A stretch of 64,000 bases of DNA from Candidatus Rokuibacteriota bacterium (GTDB lineage Bacteria; Methylomirabilota; Methylomirabilia; Rokubacteriales; CSP1-6), in contig JACPIQ010000068.1 in the NCBI GenBank assembly GCA_016188005.1, forward strand, positions 62,001 to 126,000. Direction: 5' to 3'. The notes under the pieces were generated by a model that saw only the letters and a list, made by a program, of their open reading frames with translations, was not told the origin of the DNA and made no database searches. Both the position numbers and the translations under genes were made by a program. The first letter of the stretch is position 1. Each line of letters starts with the position of its first letter. Positions 1 to 7,682 of this stretch are shown piece after piece.

Positions 1-1
1 C

Positions 2-301
2 TACATCGGCCGCATCTGGTACACGTACCCGATCAACGGTCTGGGCGCAGGCGACTTCACTTGCACCGTGGTGGGCGACTCCTTTATCATCCGGGACGGT
101 CGAATCGCGGGTCCGCTCCGTGCCAACGTCATCCGGATCAACGACAACATCACGCGGCTGCTCCAGAGCATCGTCGGCATCGCCAGGGACGCCAAGGGCA
201 CGCTCGTCTGGGCGGCCGACGAGGTCGTGTACGCTCCCGAGATCGCCGTGAGCGGCGTCCACGTCGACGAGATCTCGAGCCCCATGGAGGTGTTCGACTG
301 A
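2..301 (+). CDS. TldD/PmbA-family protein, C-terminal end (partial)
   Basis: Open at the left edge; about 99 residues are visible, ending at a TGA that overlaps the next ATG. The fragment carries the end-of-family pattern GDF...GDSFIIRDGRIAGPL...IRINDN, which matches the C-terminal barrel of TldD/TldE-type proteins (compare GD..RGAVGLWIENGEI.YPV and SGKFVFSASEAYLIEQGRV in the two full-length homologues at 22074-24844). The HExxH metal-binding part, if there was one, lies outside the window. It is the first gene of a run with the two transketolase subunits (ATGA-type overlap), so it may be co-transcribed with them. The family call is fairly sure; the substrate is unknown. Confidence 0.7.
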   Translation, partial: YIGRIWYTYPINGLGAGDFTCTVVGDSFIIRDGRIAGPLRANVIRINDNITRLLQSIVGIARDAKGTLVWAADEVVYAPEIAVSGVHVDEISSPMEVFD

Positions 302-1197
302 TGGCCAGGCCCGACCTCGCGCGGCTCCAGCAGCTCGCCCGGGAATGCCGCGTCCAGATCCTGCGCATGCTCACCCACGCCGGCTCGGGCCACCCCGGCG
401 GCTCCCTCTCCGTGGCCGATATCCTGGTGACGCTCTACTTCCACCGCATGCGCTACGACCCCGCGCGCCCCGGCTGGGAGGAGCGCGACCGGCTGGTGCT
501 CTCCAAGGGACACTGCGTGCCCGCCCAGTACTGCTGCATGGCCCGGGCCGGCTTCTTCCCCGAGAGCCAGCTCATCACCCTCAGGAAGCTGGGGAGCCCG
601 CTGCAGGGCCATCCCGACCGCGTGATGCTGCCGGGCATCGAAGCGGCCACGGGCTCGCTCGGCCAGGGGCTCTCCATTGCCGTCGGCATGGCGCTGGGGC
701 TCAAGCTCGGCGGCAAGGCCGCGCGCGTCTACTGCGTCGTGGGCGACGGCGAGATCCAGGAGGGCCAGGTCTGGGAGGCCGCCATGTCGGCGCCCCAGCT
801 CGGCCAGCCCGCCCATGCACTGGACAACCTCTGCGTCATCGTCGACTACAACAAGATCCAGCTCGACGACCACGTGAGGAATATCCTCGACCTCGAGCCC
901 CTGGTGGACAAGTGGAAGTCCTTCGGCTGGCCGGTTCTCGACATCGACGGCCACGACTTCGCCCAGATCGACAAGGCGCTGGACCACGCCGAGGCCATCA
1001 AGGGCAAGCCCACTTTCGTGGTGGCCCACACCGTGAAGGGCAAGGGCGTCTCCTTCATGGAGGACGAGCCCGAGTGGCACGGCAAGGCGCCCAAGCCTGC
1101 CGAGGCGATCCGGGCCATCGGCGAGATCCTCGGCGACCCGCTGCCCGCCTGGGCCCAGGCGGTCGTGGGCGAGATCGAGCGCCTGGAGAAGCGGTGA
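301..1197 (+). CDS. Transketolase, N-terminal (TPP-binding) subunit
   Basis: 298 residues, the usual size for the N-terminal half of a split transketolase. It binds the thiamine diphosphate pyrophosphate and Mg: H-A-G-S-G-H-P-G-G near residues 27-35, SKGH near 67, and GDGEIQEGQVWEA near residues 149-161, with the N of DYNK as a further metal ligand. The reaction is ketol transfer between sugar phosphates in the non-oxidative pentose phosphate pathway. The ATG overlaps the upstream stop (TGATG), and its own TGA overlaps the ATG of the C-terminal subunit, so the two subunits are translationally coupled. Acting as one half of a heteromeric enzyme is known for this family. It could also serve a DXS-like or other ketolase role, but the split pair is most often annotated as transketolase. 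Confidence 0.9.
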   Translation: MARPDLARLQQLARECRVQILRMLTHAGSGHPGGSLSVADILVTLYFHRMRYDPARPGWEERDRLVLSKGHCVPAQYCCMARAGFFPESQLITLRKLGSPLQGHPDRVMLPGIEAATGSLGQGLSIAVGMALGLKLGGKAARVYCVVGDGEIQEGQVWEAAMSAPQLGQPAHALDNLCVIVDYNKIQLDDHVRNILDLEPLVDKWKSFGWPVLDIDGHDFAQIDKALDHAEAIKGKPTFVVAHTVKGKGVSFMEDEPEWHGKAPKPAEAIRAIGEILGDPLPAWAQAVVGEIERLEKR

Positions 1198-2123
1198 TGG
1201 CGGCCAAGGCCTCGCGCGCCGCCTTCGGGGAGGCCCTCCTCGAGCTGGGCGCCACGGATGAGCGCATCGTCACCGTCGACGCCGACCTCTCGAAGTCCAC
1301 GATGACCGCGAAGTTCGCGAAGGCCTACCCGTCACGCGCCTTCAACGTCGGCATCGCCGAGTCCACCATGATCGGCATGGCGGCCGGGCTCGCGCTCACC
1401 GGCCGCGTCCCCTTCGCCTGCTCGTTCGCCTGCTTCCTCGTGGGGCGCTTCGAGACGATCCGCGTCTCGGTGGCCTACACGCAGGCCCCCGTCAAGCTCG
1501 TGGGCACGCATGTGGGCGTTGCCATCGGGGAAGACGGCTACACGCAGATGGGGCTCGAGGACATCGCCTGCATCCGCGCGCTGCCCAACATCCCCATCGT
1601 CCAGCCCGCCGACGAGCTCGAGACCAGGCAGGCGGTGGCCTGGGCCGTGGGGCATCCGGGCCCCGTGTACCTGCGGCTCACCCGGCAGAGCCTGGAGCCG
1701 GTCCACGAAGACGGCTACCGGTTTCGCTTCGGGCTGGCCGAGGTCTTGCGCCCCGGCCATGACGTCACCATCGTGGCCTCGGGCGGCCCGCTCTGGAACT
1801 GCCTCGAGGCCGCCGAGCGGCTCGCCGCCCAGGGTGTCGTCGCGGAGGTGGTCAACGTGGCGACCATCAAGCCGCTGGATGAGGAGACGATCCTGGGCTC
1901 GGCGGGAAAGACGGGACGGGTGGTCACGGTCGAGGACCACGGTGTGCATGGCGGCCTCGGCGGCGCCGTGGCCGAGCTGCTCGGCGAGGTCATGCCCACC
2001 CCGCTCCGGCGGCTGGGCGTGACGGGCTTCGGCGAGTCAGGCGACCCGAGGGGGCTCTACGCCAAGCACGGGCTCGATCCCGACGGTATCGCGGAGAGCG
2101 TCCTCAAGTTCCTCCACCGCTGA
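1197..2123 (+). CDS. Transketolase, C-terminal (pyrimidine-binding) subunit
   Basis: 308 residues. The N-terminal two thirds is a transketolase pyrimidine-binding domain with the catalytic Glu in the segment NVGIAESTMIGMAAGLA (about residues 45-61). The rest is the C-terminal Rossmann-like transketolase domain (VEDHGVHGGLGGAVAELLGE). It partners with the product of the preceding gene to form a complete active site at the subunit interface. The start ATG shares one base with the previous stop. The next gene is on the opposite strand, so the plus-strand run ends here; no strong terminator is evident in the 60-bp gap. Confidence 0.9.
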   Translation: MAAKASRAAFGEALLELGATDERIVTVDADLSKSTMTAKFAKAYPSRAFNVGIAESTMIGMAAGLALTGRVPFACSFACFLVGRFETIRVSVAYTQAPVKLVGTHVGVAIGEDGYTQMGLEDIACIRALPNIPIVQPADELETRQAVAWAVGHPGPVYLRLTRQSLEPVHEDGYRFRFGLAEVLRPGHDVTIVASGGPLWNCLEAAERLAAQGVVAEVVNVATIKPLDEETILGSAGKTGRVVTVEDHGVHGGLGGAVAELLGEVMPTPLRRLGVTGFGESGDPRGLYAKHGLDPDGIAESVLKFLHR

Positions 2124-2183
2124 CGGGTGGCGGGCGCGCGGCGTCCGCTGCGCCCGAGCAAGGCAGCGGCAGGCCAGTGTCCA

Positions 2184-2855
2184 TCAGGGGCGGTAGCCCT
2201 TGGCCGTGAGCGTGGCCTCCACGCGGGCCCGATGCTTCCGCTCCCAGGCCTCCAGCGTCTCGGCCGCATCCGCGGAGGCCTTGGCCTGGGCGCGCGCCAG
2301 CACCTCGGCGGCGCGGACACCGGGCACCACCACGATCCCCTCCTCGTCGGCCACCACCACGTCGCCCGGGCCCACGTGCACGCCTCCGCAGGTGATGGGC
2401 GCGTTGATCTGGCCTGGCCCTTCCTTGCCCCCCGGGATCGGTGACACGCCGCGGGCGAAGAGCGGGAAGCCCCGGGCCCGGGACTCGGCCACGTCCCGGA
2501 TGACGCCGTCGATCACGAACCCCTGCACTCCGCGCCCCTGGGCCACCGCGCACACGTTGCCGCCGGCGACGGCCATCTCCTGGTCGCCCGCCTCGACCAC
2601 GATCACGTCCCCGGGCTCCGCGAGGTAGATGGCGGCGTGGAGCATGAGGTTGTCGTGGCGCGCCGTCCGCACGGTGAAGGCCGGACCGGCGATGCGCGGC
2701 ACCTCGGGCCACAGCGGCCCGATGCCGATCCGCATGACGCGGCCGAGCTCCAGCACGTCGGCCAGCGTGGTGGGGGAGAGGGCGCGGTAAGCGCGCAGCA
2801 CGTCGGCCGGCGGGCGGGGGATGTCGATCCGGATGGCGGAAGGAATCGTGGTCAC
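2184..2855 (-). CDS. RraA-family protein (HMG aldolase/oxaloacetate decarboxylase-like)
   Basis: 223 residues, family-typical length. The RraA fold core is visible: the glycine-rich GGN (about 98-100) followed by QGRGVQGFVIDGVIRD, where the Arg-Asp pair binds pyruvate and the divalent metal in class II HMG/CHA aldolases. Older annotations call such proteins dimethylmenaquinone methyltransferase or RNase E inhibitor. For a solitary gene outside gammaproteobacteria, an aldolase or decarboxylase acting on 4-hydroxy-4-methyl-2-oxoglutarate-like acids is more likely. The gene ends close to the convergent transketolase and starts 3 nt after the stop of the ABC permease, so it may be the third gene of that transcript. 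The substrate is unknown. Confidence 0.8.
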   Translation of the reverse strand: MTTIPSAIRIDIPRPPADVLRAYRALSPTTLADVLELGRVMRIGIGPLWPEVPRIAGPAFTVRTARHDNLMLHAAIYLAEPGDVIVVEAGDQEMAVAGGNVCAVAQGRGVQGFVIDGVIRDVAESRARGFPLFARGVSPIPGGKEGPGQINAPITCGGVHVGPGDVVVADEEGIVVVPGVRAAEVLARAQAKASADAAETLEAWERKHRARVEATLTAKGYRP

Positions 2856-2858
2856 GGG

Positions 2859-3686
2859 TCACTCCGAGAGTTTGAGGAGAAGGCCGGTGCGACGAGCGCG
2901 CGTGATGGCGGCGGCCAGCGCCCAGTGCGCGAGCGCCACGTAGAGGAGGGCCAGGGCGAATCCCTTCGCCAGCGGGTCGCTGAACTGGGGGTCGAACCCA
3001 TAGCCCGCCCGGAACGCATCCAGGAAGTACGTCAGCGGGATCGCGGCCGAGATGGCGGCCACCCAGCCAGGGAGCACCGAGATCGGGTAGTAGATCCCCG
3101 CCAGCATGACGATGAGGTTCACGGCCGCCCAGGCGGAGGTCTCGGCCCGCGTGCCGAAGAGCAAGACCAGCGTGCAGACCAGGAGCCCGATGACGAGGGC
3201 GCAGAGGAAGCAGCCGGCCAGGAACGCGGCGAGGCTCCTCGCGCCACCGCCCAGGAAGTCGAAGCCGAAGGCGCGGCTGCCGATGGCGGCCATGAGCCCG
3301 AAGACGACGAGGCCGCGCGCCACCCCCACGAGCCAGGAGCCCAGCGCCAGGTGACGGATGCCGACCGGGGCGAGGAACTGGTGCTTCATCGACTTGGACC
3401 AGATGTCGAAGAGCACGGCATAGGCCACGTCGAGCTGGCAGACCTGCACGGCCGAGAGCGCCACGGTGCCGGAGAGGATGAAGGCGGTCATCTCGGGGGT
3501 CAGCGAGAGGAAGCGGGTCAGGAGCCCGTGCGAGACCATGGCCACGCCGGGCCAGAAGGTCAGCTCGAAGAGGAAGAAGACGTTCCGGCGTGCCATGATC
3601 ACGTTGCGGCAGGCGAAGGCCCAGGTCCGCGTCCACTCCGCCCGGAGCCCATCGGCGTGCAGCGCAGGCTCGCTCACGCTCGCCAT
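2859..3686 (-). CDS. ABC-2 type transporter permease
   Basis: 275 residues from the ATG at 3686. Six hydrophobic segments follow a short cytoplasmic N-terminus (TRTWAFACRNVIMARRN), as in ABC-2 permeases of the drug or polysaccharide exporter type (NodJ-like). It pairs with the ATPase immediately upstream. The reading frame stays open to a TTG at 3776 through a tandem 43-bp repeat; I chose the ATG at 3686 because the repeat-encoded residues look non-homologous. A GTG at 3677 (VSEPALHADG) is another possible start. The cargo cannot be told from the sequence. Confidence 0.8.
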   Translation of the reverse strand: MASVSEPALHADGLRAEWTRTWAFACRNVIMARRNVFFLFELTFWPGVAMVSHGLLTRFLSLTPEMTAFILSGTVALSAVQVCQLDVAYAVLFDIWSKSMKHQFLAPVGIRHLALGSWLVGVARGLVVFGLMAAIGSRAFGFDFLGGGARSLAAFLAGCFLCALVIGLLVCTLVLLFGTRAETSAWAAVNLIVMLAGIYYPISVLPGWVAAISAAIPLTYFLDAFRAGYGFDPQFSDPLAKGFALALLYVALAHWALAAAITRARRTGLLLKLSE

Positions 3687-3779
3687 TCTCCCGTATCCGC
3701 TCGCCTCGCCTTCGGCTGCGGCTCGCCCGTCAACGGTATCCGCTCGCCTCGCCTTCGGCTGCGGCTCGCCCGTCAACGG
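3667..3779. repeat. 43-bp tandem duplication embedded in a dispersed ~62-bp repeat
   Basis: Positions 3694-3736 and 3737-3779 are two identical 43-bp copies. The segment 3667-3728 also matches 58345-58407 at roughly 85-90% identity by eye. The array overlaps the last codons of the ABC ATPase gene and the start region of the permease, so it lies at the ATPase-permease junction and lengthens the spacing between the two. Confidence 0.85.
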
Positions 3780-4711
3780 TTGAGCTCAACGAAGACCTCT
3801 TCGAGATCGGGCTCGCACACCTCGCATCCCCGCACCACCACCCCCTGCTCGTGGAGCCACCGCAGGAGCTCCGGCAGCCGCTTGTCGGCCGCATCCACCG
3901 CGCACTCGATATGGTCCTCCCGCAGCCGGCACTCGAGCACCCCCGGCAGCGAGGACAGGCCGGCGGGCTCCAGCGGGTCCAGCCTCAGCGCAATGACCTC
4001 CCCCAGCCTGATCTGGCGCTTGAGCGCGTCCGGGGCGCCCTGGGCCAGGATGCGCCCGGCCTTGATGAAGGCGACGTCGTCGCAGAGCTCTTCGGCCTCC
4101 CGCATGTAGTGGGTGGTGAGGATGATCGTGGTCCCCCGCTCCCGCCTCAGGCGGGCGATCTGGGCGCGGATCCTGATGGACACGTCCGGATCGAGCCCCA
4201 GCGTGGGCTCGTCGAGGAAGAGCACTTCCGGCTCGTTGAGGAGCGCCTTGGCGAAGGCCAGCCGCTGCTTGAGCCCGGTGGACAGCTCGTTGTACTCCGT
4301 CTTGCGGTGTGAGGTGAGCTCACACAGCTCGATGAGCTCTTCCACGCGCCGTCTCAGGGCGCCGCCCGAGAGGCCGTAGAGCCTGCCGTAGAACATGAGC
4401 ACTTCTGCCGGCCTGAGACTCCAGACGAAGGAGGCATTGCCGCTGGCCATGTTGAGCCGGCGGCGCACGGCCAGACTCTCCCGCACGACATCCATGCCGA
4501 GCACGCTGGCCGACCCCGCATCAGGCAGGAGCAGCGTCGCCAGGATGGAGAGCAGCGTGGTCTTCCCGGCCCCATTGGGCCCGAGCAGCCCGAAGATGGC
4601 CCCGCGGGGGACTTCGAGGCTCACCCCCCGGAGCGCCTCGGTGCGCCGGCGATGAAACCAACCCGTTTTGAAGGCCTTCGTCAGGCCGCGCGCCTCCACG
4701 GCGGGCATCAC
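3773..4711 (-). CDS. ABC transporter ATP-binding protein (ABC-2 exporter)
   Basis: 312 residues. Walker A GPNGAGKTT near residues 44-52, signature ELSTGLKQRLA (the canonical LSGGQ reads LSTGL), Walker B EVLFLDEPTLGLD, and switch His in TTHYM. A C-terminal extension of about 80 residues (DUF4162-like) is typical of ABC-2 drug or lipid exporter ATPases. It energises the permease at 2859-3686. Two starts are possible, GTG at 4711 or ATG at 4708. The GTG lies exactly 6 nt after a TACGAT -10 box, so a leaderless GTG start is plausible. The final codons fall inside the tandem repeat. Confidence 0.88.
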   Translation of the reverse strand: MMPAVEARGLTKAFKTGWFHRRRTEALRGVSLEVPRGAIFGLLGPNGAGKTTLLSILATLLLPDAGSASVLGMDVVRESLAVRRRLNMASGNASFVWSLRPAEVLMFYGRLYGLSGGALRRRVEELIELCELTSHRKTEYNELSTGLKQRLAFAKALLNEPEVLFLDEPTLGLDPDVSIRIRAQIARLRRERGTTIILTTHYMREAEELCDDVAFIKAGRILAQGAPDALKRQIRLGEVIALRLDPLEPAGLSSLPGVLECRLREDHIECAVDAADKRLPELLRWLHEQGVVVRGCEVCEPDLEEVFVELNR

Positions 4712-4717
4712 CGGGCC

Positions 4718-4729
4718 ATCGTACCACCG
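4718..4729 (-). promoter_or_regulatory. Extended -10 promoter, probably leaderless (ABC exporter)
   Basis: On the minus strand the sequence reads GGTGGTACGATGGCCCG directly before the GTG of the ATPase gene: TGn-TACGAT, then 6 nt, then the start codon. An almost identical string precedes the cyclase gene at 44050. The geometry leaves no room for a Shine-Dalgarno leader. Confidence 0.5.
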
Positions 4730-4825
4730 CGGCCCGGGGGGCGGGCGGCGGGCGCCCGTTGCTTCTCGGGCCCGTGTGCCCGGGGACGACCCATCGCCCT
4801 CCGCTCCGGAGACCCCCCCTCGGGT

Positions 4826-4854
4826 TTGAAGCGCCCCGGTTGATCTGGTAGAAC
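4826..4854 (+). promoter_or_regulatory. Sigma-70-like promoter for the Rieske gene
   Basis: TTGAAG (4826-4831), a 17-nt spacer and TAGAAC (4849-4854), followed 6 nt later by the GTG start at 4861. This predicts transcription beginning at or next to the start codon, so the mRNA would be leaderless. Confidence 0.55.
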
Positions 4855-4860
4855 CGGAGC

Positions 4861-5217
4861 GTGGATGCCCAGGAGGAGCCCACCGCGTGGCGGTGTCAGG
4901 CCGCTGCCCTGGCCCCAGGCCAGACCGCGACCTTCCGCCTGGAGCGCAACGGGAAGGCGGTGCACGGCTTCGTCGTGAACCACGCCGGCTGCCACCACGC
5001 TTACGTCAACCGCTGTCCCCATGCAGGCACCCCGCTGGACCTCTGGCCCAACGAGTTCTGGACCGAGGACGGCCGGCACCTCGTCTGCGCCACTCACGGT
5101 GCCATCTTCGGCCCGGACACCGGCGTCTGCCTCGACGGCCCCTGCCCCGGTGACCGGCTCGAGCGCCTCCCCGTCGAGCGCGATGGAGATACGCTGGTGA
5201 TCTCATGTCCGACCTGA
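4861..5217 (+). CDS. Rieske [2Fe-2S] domain protein
   Basis: 118 residues, a single Rieske domain. The cluster ligands are C-P-H (CPHAGTPLD, about residue 52) and C-x2-H (CATHGAIFGPDTGVC, about 79), the usual CxH...CxxH arrangement. This is the size of soluble Rieske ferredoxins that feed ring-hydroxylating or other oxygenases, although no oxygenase lies beside it. The GTG start is supported by a promoter 6 nt upstream. Its end overlaps the next gene by 13 bases, so the Rieske, SnoaL-like and GNAT genes form one transcript. The redox partner is unknown. Confidence 0.85.
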   Translation: MDAQEEPTAWRCQAAALAPGQTATFRLERNGKAVHGFVVNHAGCHHAYVNRCPHAGTPLDLWPNEFWTEDGRHLVCATHGAIFGPDTGVCLDGPCPGDRLERLPVERDGDTLVISCPT

Positions 5218-5630
5218 CCCCGGACGAGGAGATGGCCGAGGTCGAGGAGGCCAACAGCCGCTTCTACCGCGCCGTCGAGAGCCTGGCCATCACCGAGATG
5301 GACAGGATCTGGTCCCGCGGCGACCACGTCCGCTGCATCCACCCGGGCTGGGGGCCCCTCGAGGGCTGGGAGGCGGTGCGGCAGTCTTGGCAAGCCATCT
5401 TCAAGGACAGTCCCGAGATGAGCTTCACGCTCGCGCACGTCCAGATCCGGGTCGGCGGCGACATCGCCTGGGTGACCTGCACCGAGAACATCCTCTCCCA
5501 GGTCCGCGGGAACATCGGCGTGACCACGGCGCTCGCCACCAATGTCTTCGAGCGCGAAGGCGGCGACTGGCTCATGGTGCTCCATCACGCCTCGCACATC
5601 CTGACTGGCGCCCCGCCGGGGGAGGCCTGA
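5205..5630 (+). CDS. SnoaL-like / NTF2-fold protein
   Basis: 141 residues. N-terminal helix (EEANSRFYRAVESLAITEMDRI) followed by the HPGWGPLEGWEAVRQSW segment and beta strands ending in WLMVLHHAS, the pattern of the SnoaL_3/DUF4440-type NTF2 fold. Members are small enzymes (isomerase or hydrolase-like) or binding domains; function cannot be assigned. It overlaps the Rieske gene start-to-stop by 13 bases, and its TGA shares a base with the following ATG, so all three genes are coupled. Confidence 0.7.
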   Translation: MSDLTPDEEMAEVEEANSRFYRAVESLAITEMDRIWSRGDHVRCIHPGWGPLEGWEAVRQSWQAIFKDSPEMSFTLAHVQIRVGGDIAWVTCTENILSQVRGNIGVTTALATNVFEREGGDWLMVLHHASHILTGAPPGEA

Positions 5631-6253
5631 TGCCAGGGGCAATCCTGGGCACCCGGAGACTCCGGCTGCGCCCCTTCACCGCCGAGGATGCGGAGGCGCA
5701 TGCGCGGCTGTACGCCGATCCCGAGGTGACGCGGTATCTCGGGGGCGCGAGTGCCATCGCCCAGACGCCGGGCGAGCGCTCGGCCCGCACCCTGGAGGCG
5801 TTCGTGCGCCACTGGGCGGAGCACGGCTTCGGGGTCTGGGCCGTGCTGGAGCGCGAGAGCGGGCGCCTGATCGGCCAGTGCGGGCTCAAGTACCTTCCGG
5901 TGGCTCCCGTGACGGCGCCGGAGGTGGAGATCCTCTACGCCCTCGAGCGCCGTTGCTGGGGCCGCGGCCTCGCGACCGAGGCGGCCGGCGCCGCGCTCCG
6001 CCACGGCTTCGTGACGCTGCGGCTGCCGCGCATCGTCGCCGTGACCCGCCCGCAGCACCGCGCCTCGCTCGGCGTGATGGGCAAGCTCGGCATGAGCTGC
6101 CACGGAAGCGTGGAGGTTTGCGGGATCCGGGCCGTGCTCTACGCGCTGTCGCGGGAGACCTACCTCGCCCGCCGGGACGCCCGCCGCCCTGGCCCCGCTA
6201 CGCCGACAGCGCGACGAGCAAGCGATCCACGGAGCGCTCGAGGCAGCGGCTGA
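5630..6253 (+). CDS. GNAT-family N-acetyltransferase (RimJ/RimL-like)
   Basis: 207 residues. It opens with the TxRLxLRPF motif (GTRRLRLRPFTAEDAEAHA) typical of RimJ/RimL-type acetyltransferases. The acetyl-CoA loop is RRCWGRGLATEAAGAAL (the Q/RxxGxG/A element, with GRGLA). It transfers an acetyl group from acetyl-CoA to an amine, often a protein N-terminus or small molecule; the target is unknown. The last ~18 codons overlap the convergent phosphatase gene by 56 bases, and this tail looks like antisense of that gene rather than conserved domain. Confidence 0.82.
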   Translation: MPGAILGTRRLRLRPFTAEDAEAHARLYADPEVTRYLGGASAIAQTPGERSARTLEAFVRHWAEHGFGVWAVLERESGRLIGQCGLKYLPVAPVTAPEVEILYALERRCWGRGLATEAAGAALRHGFVTLRLPRIVAVTRPQHRASLGVMGKLGMSCHGSVEVCGIRAVLYALSRETYLARRDARRPGPATPTARRASDPRSARGSG

Positions 6254-6680
6254 TCTCGTCGCGGCAGGCGCGGAAGCTCTCCTCCCCCTGCGTGGCCGGA
6301 TCGGCGATGTCGCCCTCCTCGCCGGCCAGCTCGCGGAGCGTGAGCACCGGCCGCCCCCGCGCCTCGGCGAAGCCCTCCACCATCCGCTTCTGCTGCAGCG
6401 TCATCGTCACGATGAGGTGCGCCTCGGCCAGGAGATGGCGGTGCCGCTTGAGATCCGTGGACGCCAGCTCCTCCTCGCCCAGCTCGATGCCGGCCTCCCT
6501 GAGCACGAGCCGCGCATCCAGAGAGGGCACCATGCCGTCCCGCGCATAGGGAGCGATGCCTCCCGACCGGATGCGGACCCCCGCCAGGGCATCACGCCCG
6601 GCCAGCAGCCGCTCGAGGAGCAGCTGCGCCATCACGCTGCGCGCGGTGTTGGCGTGGCAGACGAGGAGGATGGTCCTCAC
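6198..6680 (-). CDS. Low-molecular-weight protein-tyrosine phosphatase / arsenate reductase-like
   Basis: 160 residues. The P-loop C-x5-R-S is at the N-terminus: VCHANTARSVMAQ, Cys9 to Arg15. The general acid Asp is expected in the DIADPATQG segment near residue 130, close to the DPY/DP motif of LMW-PTPs. The fold is shared by LMW tyrosine phosphatases and thioredoxin-type ArsC, and both roles remain possible; no ars genes are nearby. The GTG start overlaps the stop of the upstream SDR gene (GTGA), so it is the last gene of that operon. Confidence 0.8.
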   Translation of the reverse strand: MRTILLVCHANTARSVMAQLLLERLLAGRDALAGVRIRSGGIAPYARDGMVPSLDARLVLREAGIELGEEELASTDLKRHRHLLAEAHLIVTMTLQQKRMVEGFAEARGRPVLTLRELAGEEGDIADPATQGEESFRACRDEISRCLERSVDRLLVALSA

Positions 6681-7669
6681 CGTTCCTCCCGGGGGGACCG
6701 CCAGAAGCGCACGCCCCCGCCCAGATCTTTCCACTCGGTGGGCGGCCGCTCGTCGAGGGTCTGGCCGAACGCCGTGCCTGGAGGCAGCTCGAGATCGCTC
6801 CCCAGCGTGCCGGGAAAGAGGGTGGCCAGCTCCTCGGGGGCCAGCCGGCGATCGGCCGCCAGCCGCCTCACCGCCTGCGGCTGGGCGAGCAGCGTGTAGC
6901 CGTAGCCGAAGGAGTGGAAGACCTGGCCATTCACCCCGGCTCCGGCGTCGCTGGCCAGGTAGACCACCAGCGGCGCCACGTTGTCCGGATCGCGCTCCGT
7001 GCCGGCGGCCATCTGGCTCGGCCACTTGCCGGTCTCGGCGAACACCTTCTGGCCGCGCGGCGTCGAGTCGATCATCCGCGTCGCCCCGCTCGGGAGGATG
7101 GCATTGGCCGTCACGCCGTACTTCGCCATGGCGTTGGCCGTGGACCAGGTGAGCCCGATGATCCCGGCCTTGGCGGCGGCGTAGTTGGGCTGGCCCGGCG
7201 AGCCCAGCGCCGAGACCGACGACATGCTGATGATGCGCCCGCCCTGCTGCTGCCGCATGGCGATGGTGGCGGCACGCGTGCAGTTGAACGTGCCCTTCAG
7301 GTGCACGGCGACCACGACGTCCCACTCGGCCTCGCTCATGTTGAAGATCATGCGGTCACGCAGGATGCCGGCCACGTTGACCAGGATGTCGATGCGCCCC
7401 CACGCGTCGATGACCTGCTGGACCATGGCGGGTCCCTGCTCGGAGTCGGCCACCGACCCGTAGTTGGCCAGCGCCGTGCCACCCTGCCGCCTGATCTCCT
7501 CCACCACCTGGTCCGCCGGCCCCCGCTCGACGCCCTCGCCGGCGAGGCTCGCGCCGAGGTCGTTGACGACGACCCGGGCGCCGGCCGCGGCCAGGGCGAT
7601 GGCGATGCCGCGGCCGATGCCGCGGCCGGCCCCCGTCACCAGCGCCGTCTTGCCGTCGAGCATTCCCAT
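6677..7669 (-). CDS. SDR oxidoreductase, HSD17B4/hydroxyacyl-CoA dehydrogenase-like
   Basis: 330 residues. Classical SDR with GAGRGIGRG cofactor loop (about 12-20), NDLG after beta 2, NVAG, catalytic Ser in MSSVS and YAAAK (Tyr/Lys). The segments VVNDLG, ILRDRMIFNMSEAEWD and VHLKGTFNCTRAA resemble the (3R)-hydroxyacyl-CoA dehydrogenase unit of multifunctional enzyme 2. A roughly 70-residue C-terminal extension beyond the SDR core is present. It probably oxidises a hydroxyacyl-CoA or related alcohol using NAD(P). It lies between the hydrolase and the phosphatase genes in one minus-strand run. Confidence 0.8.
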   Translation of the reverse strand: MGMLDGKTALVTGAGRGIGRGIAIALAAAGARVVVNDLGASLAGEGVERGPADQVVEEIRRQGGTALANYGSVADSEQGPAMVQQVIDAWGRIDILVNVAGILRDRMIFNMSEAEWDVVVAVHLKGTFNCTRAATIAMRQQQGGRIISMSSVSALGSPGQPNYAAAKAGIIGLTWSTANAMAKYGVTANAILPSGATRMIDSTPRGQKVFAETGKWPSQMAAGTERDPDNVAPLVVYLASDAGAGVNGQVFHSFGYGYTLLAQPQAVRRLAADRRLAPEELATLFPGTLGSDLELPPGTAFGQTLDERPPTEWKDLGGGVRFWRSPREER

Positions 7670-7682
7670 GGCCCTGCGCTCC

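Noticed and set aside
1-1080. A 359-codon minus-strand frame at the left edge
   Set aside because: It is antisense to the transketolase N-terminal subunit; the composition is typical of antisense frames and no motif is seen.
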